Assembly (NCBI RefSeq): GCF_900188105.1
Contig: NZ_FZNP01000018.1
Span: 90,798-154,797 of the forward strand
Reading direction: 5' to 3'
Length of the DNA: 64,000 nucleotides
DNA from: Actinomadura mexicana
GTDB lineage: Bacteria; Actinomycetota; Actinomycetes; Streptosporangiales; Streptosporangiaceae
Part shown: positions 63,890-64,000 of the stretch, in pieces
Position numbering within the stretch: the first letter of the stretch is position 1
Layout: every line of letters begins with the position of its first letter
Position numbers and translations under genes: made by a program
Notes under the pieces: generated by a model
What the model saw: only the letters and a program-made list of their open reading frames with translations
The model's database searches: none
Told to the model about the DNA's origin: nothing

Positions 63890-64000
63890 CTAGGTGATGT
63901 CTTCGGGGAGGAGGGTGGCGAGTTGTTCGGTGGTGAGGTCGGTGCCGGCGTTGGCGAGTTGTTCGGTGCGGCGTGCGTGTGCGGTCATGGCGGCGCGGAA
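63890..64000 (-). CDS. C-terminal end of an unidentified gene (continues beyond window)
   Basis: The minus-strand frame is open from the window edge to TAG at 63890-63892 and reads ...AAMTAHARRTEQLANAG then TDLTTEQLATLLPEDIT. Helical, with two EQLA repeats. Too short to assign. Codon use is typical of the host, and no other frame is plausible. Confidence 0.5.
   Translation of the reverse strand, partial: FRAAMTAHARRTEQLANAGTDLTTEQLATLLPEDIT

Overview
The window is very GC-rich, with dense coding and strong third-position G/C bias. Gene order and families point to a filamentous actinobacterium, most likely Thermomonosporaceae/Actinomadura-like. Markers include the lpqB–comF–hpf–orphan regulator–secA run, the Rv3235-like gene after secA, ftsEX–S41 protease–smpB–ssrA, a 1,610-residue NAD-glutamate dehydrogenase, and a DasR-type regulator with dre-like operators. 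The taxonomy is inference from content, not from a marker comparison.

Layout. (1) 1–10.1 kb is conserved housekeeping: the lpqB end, comF, long hibernation factor hpf behind a 650-bp leader, an orphan LuxR-type response regulator, a YcaQ-like winged-helix protein, a small membrane protein, secA and an Rv3235-like gene. (2) 10.2–24.5 kb is an amino-sugar island: PTS EIIC, DasR-like GntR, two large palindromic operators, an internally deleted nagA, a SIS deaminase/isomerase, EIIB, an IS605-type tnpB remnant, EIIA, a HAD phosphatase, HPr, EI, a lipoprotein, GH3 hexosaminidase, GlcNAc-type kinase, MurR and MurQ. Together these would import and phosphorylate GlcNAc, release and phosphorylate amino sugars during cell-wall recycling, open MurNAc-6-P, and feed GlcN-6-P into glycolysis. 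(3) 24.6–43.7 kb is mixed metabolism and signalling: acyl-CoA dehydrogenase, HADs, pruA, acetoacetyl-CoA synthetase, a Ser/Thr kinase, giant GDH, prfB flanked by two related lipoproteins, and dispersed palindromic repeats. (4) 44.1–50.3 kb holds ftsE, ftsX, an S41 protease, smpB, a penicillin-binding-protein homologue that has lost its active-site motifs, and tmRNA.

(5) 50.29–63.29 kb is an integrated element joined to the 3' end of tmRNA. Its left end carries only the C-terminal part of a large serine recombinase fused to a frameshifted DUF2637 gene, so the transfer and replication core appears deleted. Cargo includes a GntR regulator with a divergent palindromic operator, a membrane protein with beta-type repeats, an XRE/DUF397/HATPase triad, a CooC-like P-loop ATPase, and divergent from it a 1,090-residue NACHT NTPase. 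That NTPase has membrane segments and what looks like a degenerate formylglycine-generating-enzyme/C-type-lectin fold in its C-terminal half. This is the best candidate for a new defence-type system here. The right junction has both arms of a dyad and is followed by a second decayed copy of the recombinase end, so two related elements appear to sit in tandem and the true right chromosomal boundary lies beyond the window. (6) 63.3–64 kb is the start of that second element, with a DUF3841-like gene and the end of an unidentified gene.
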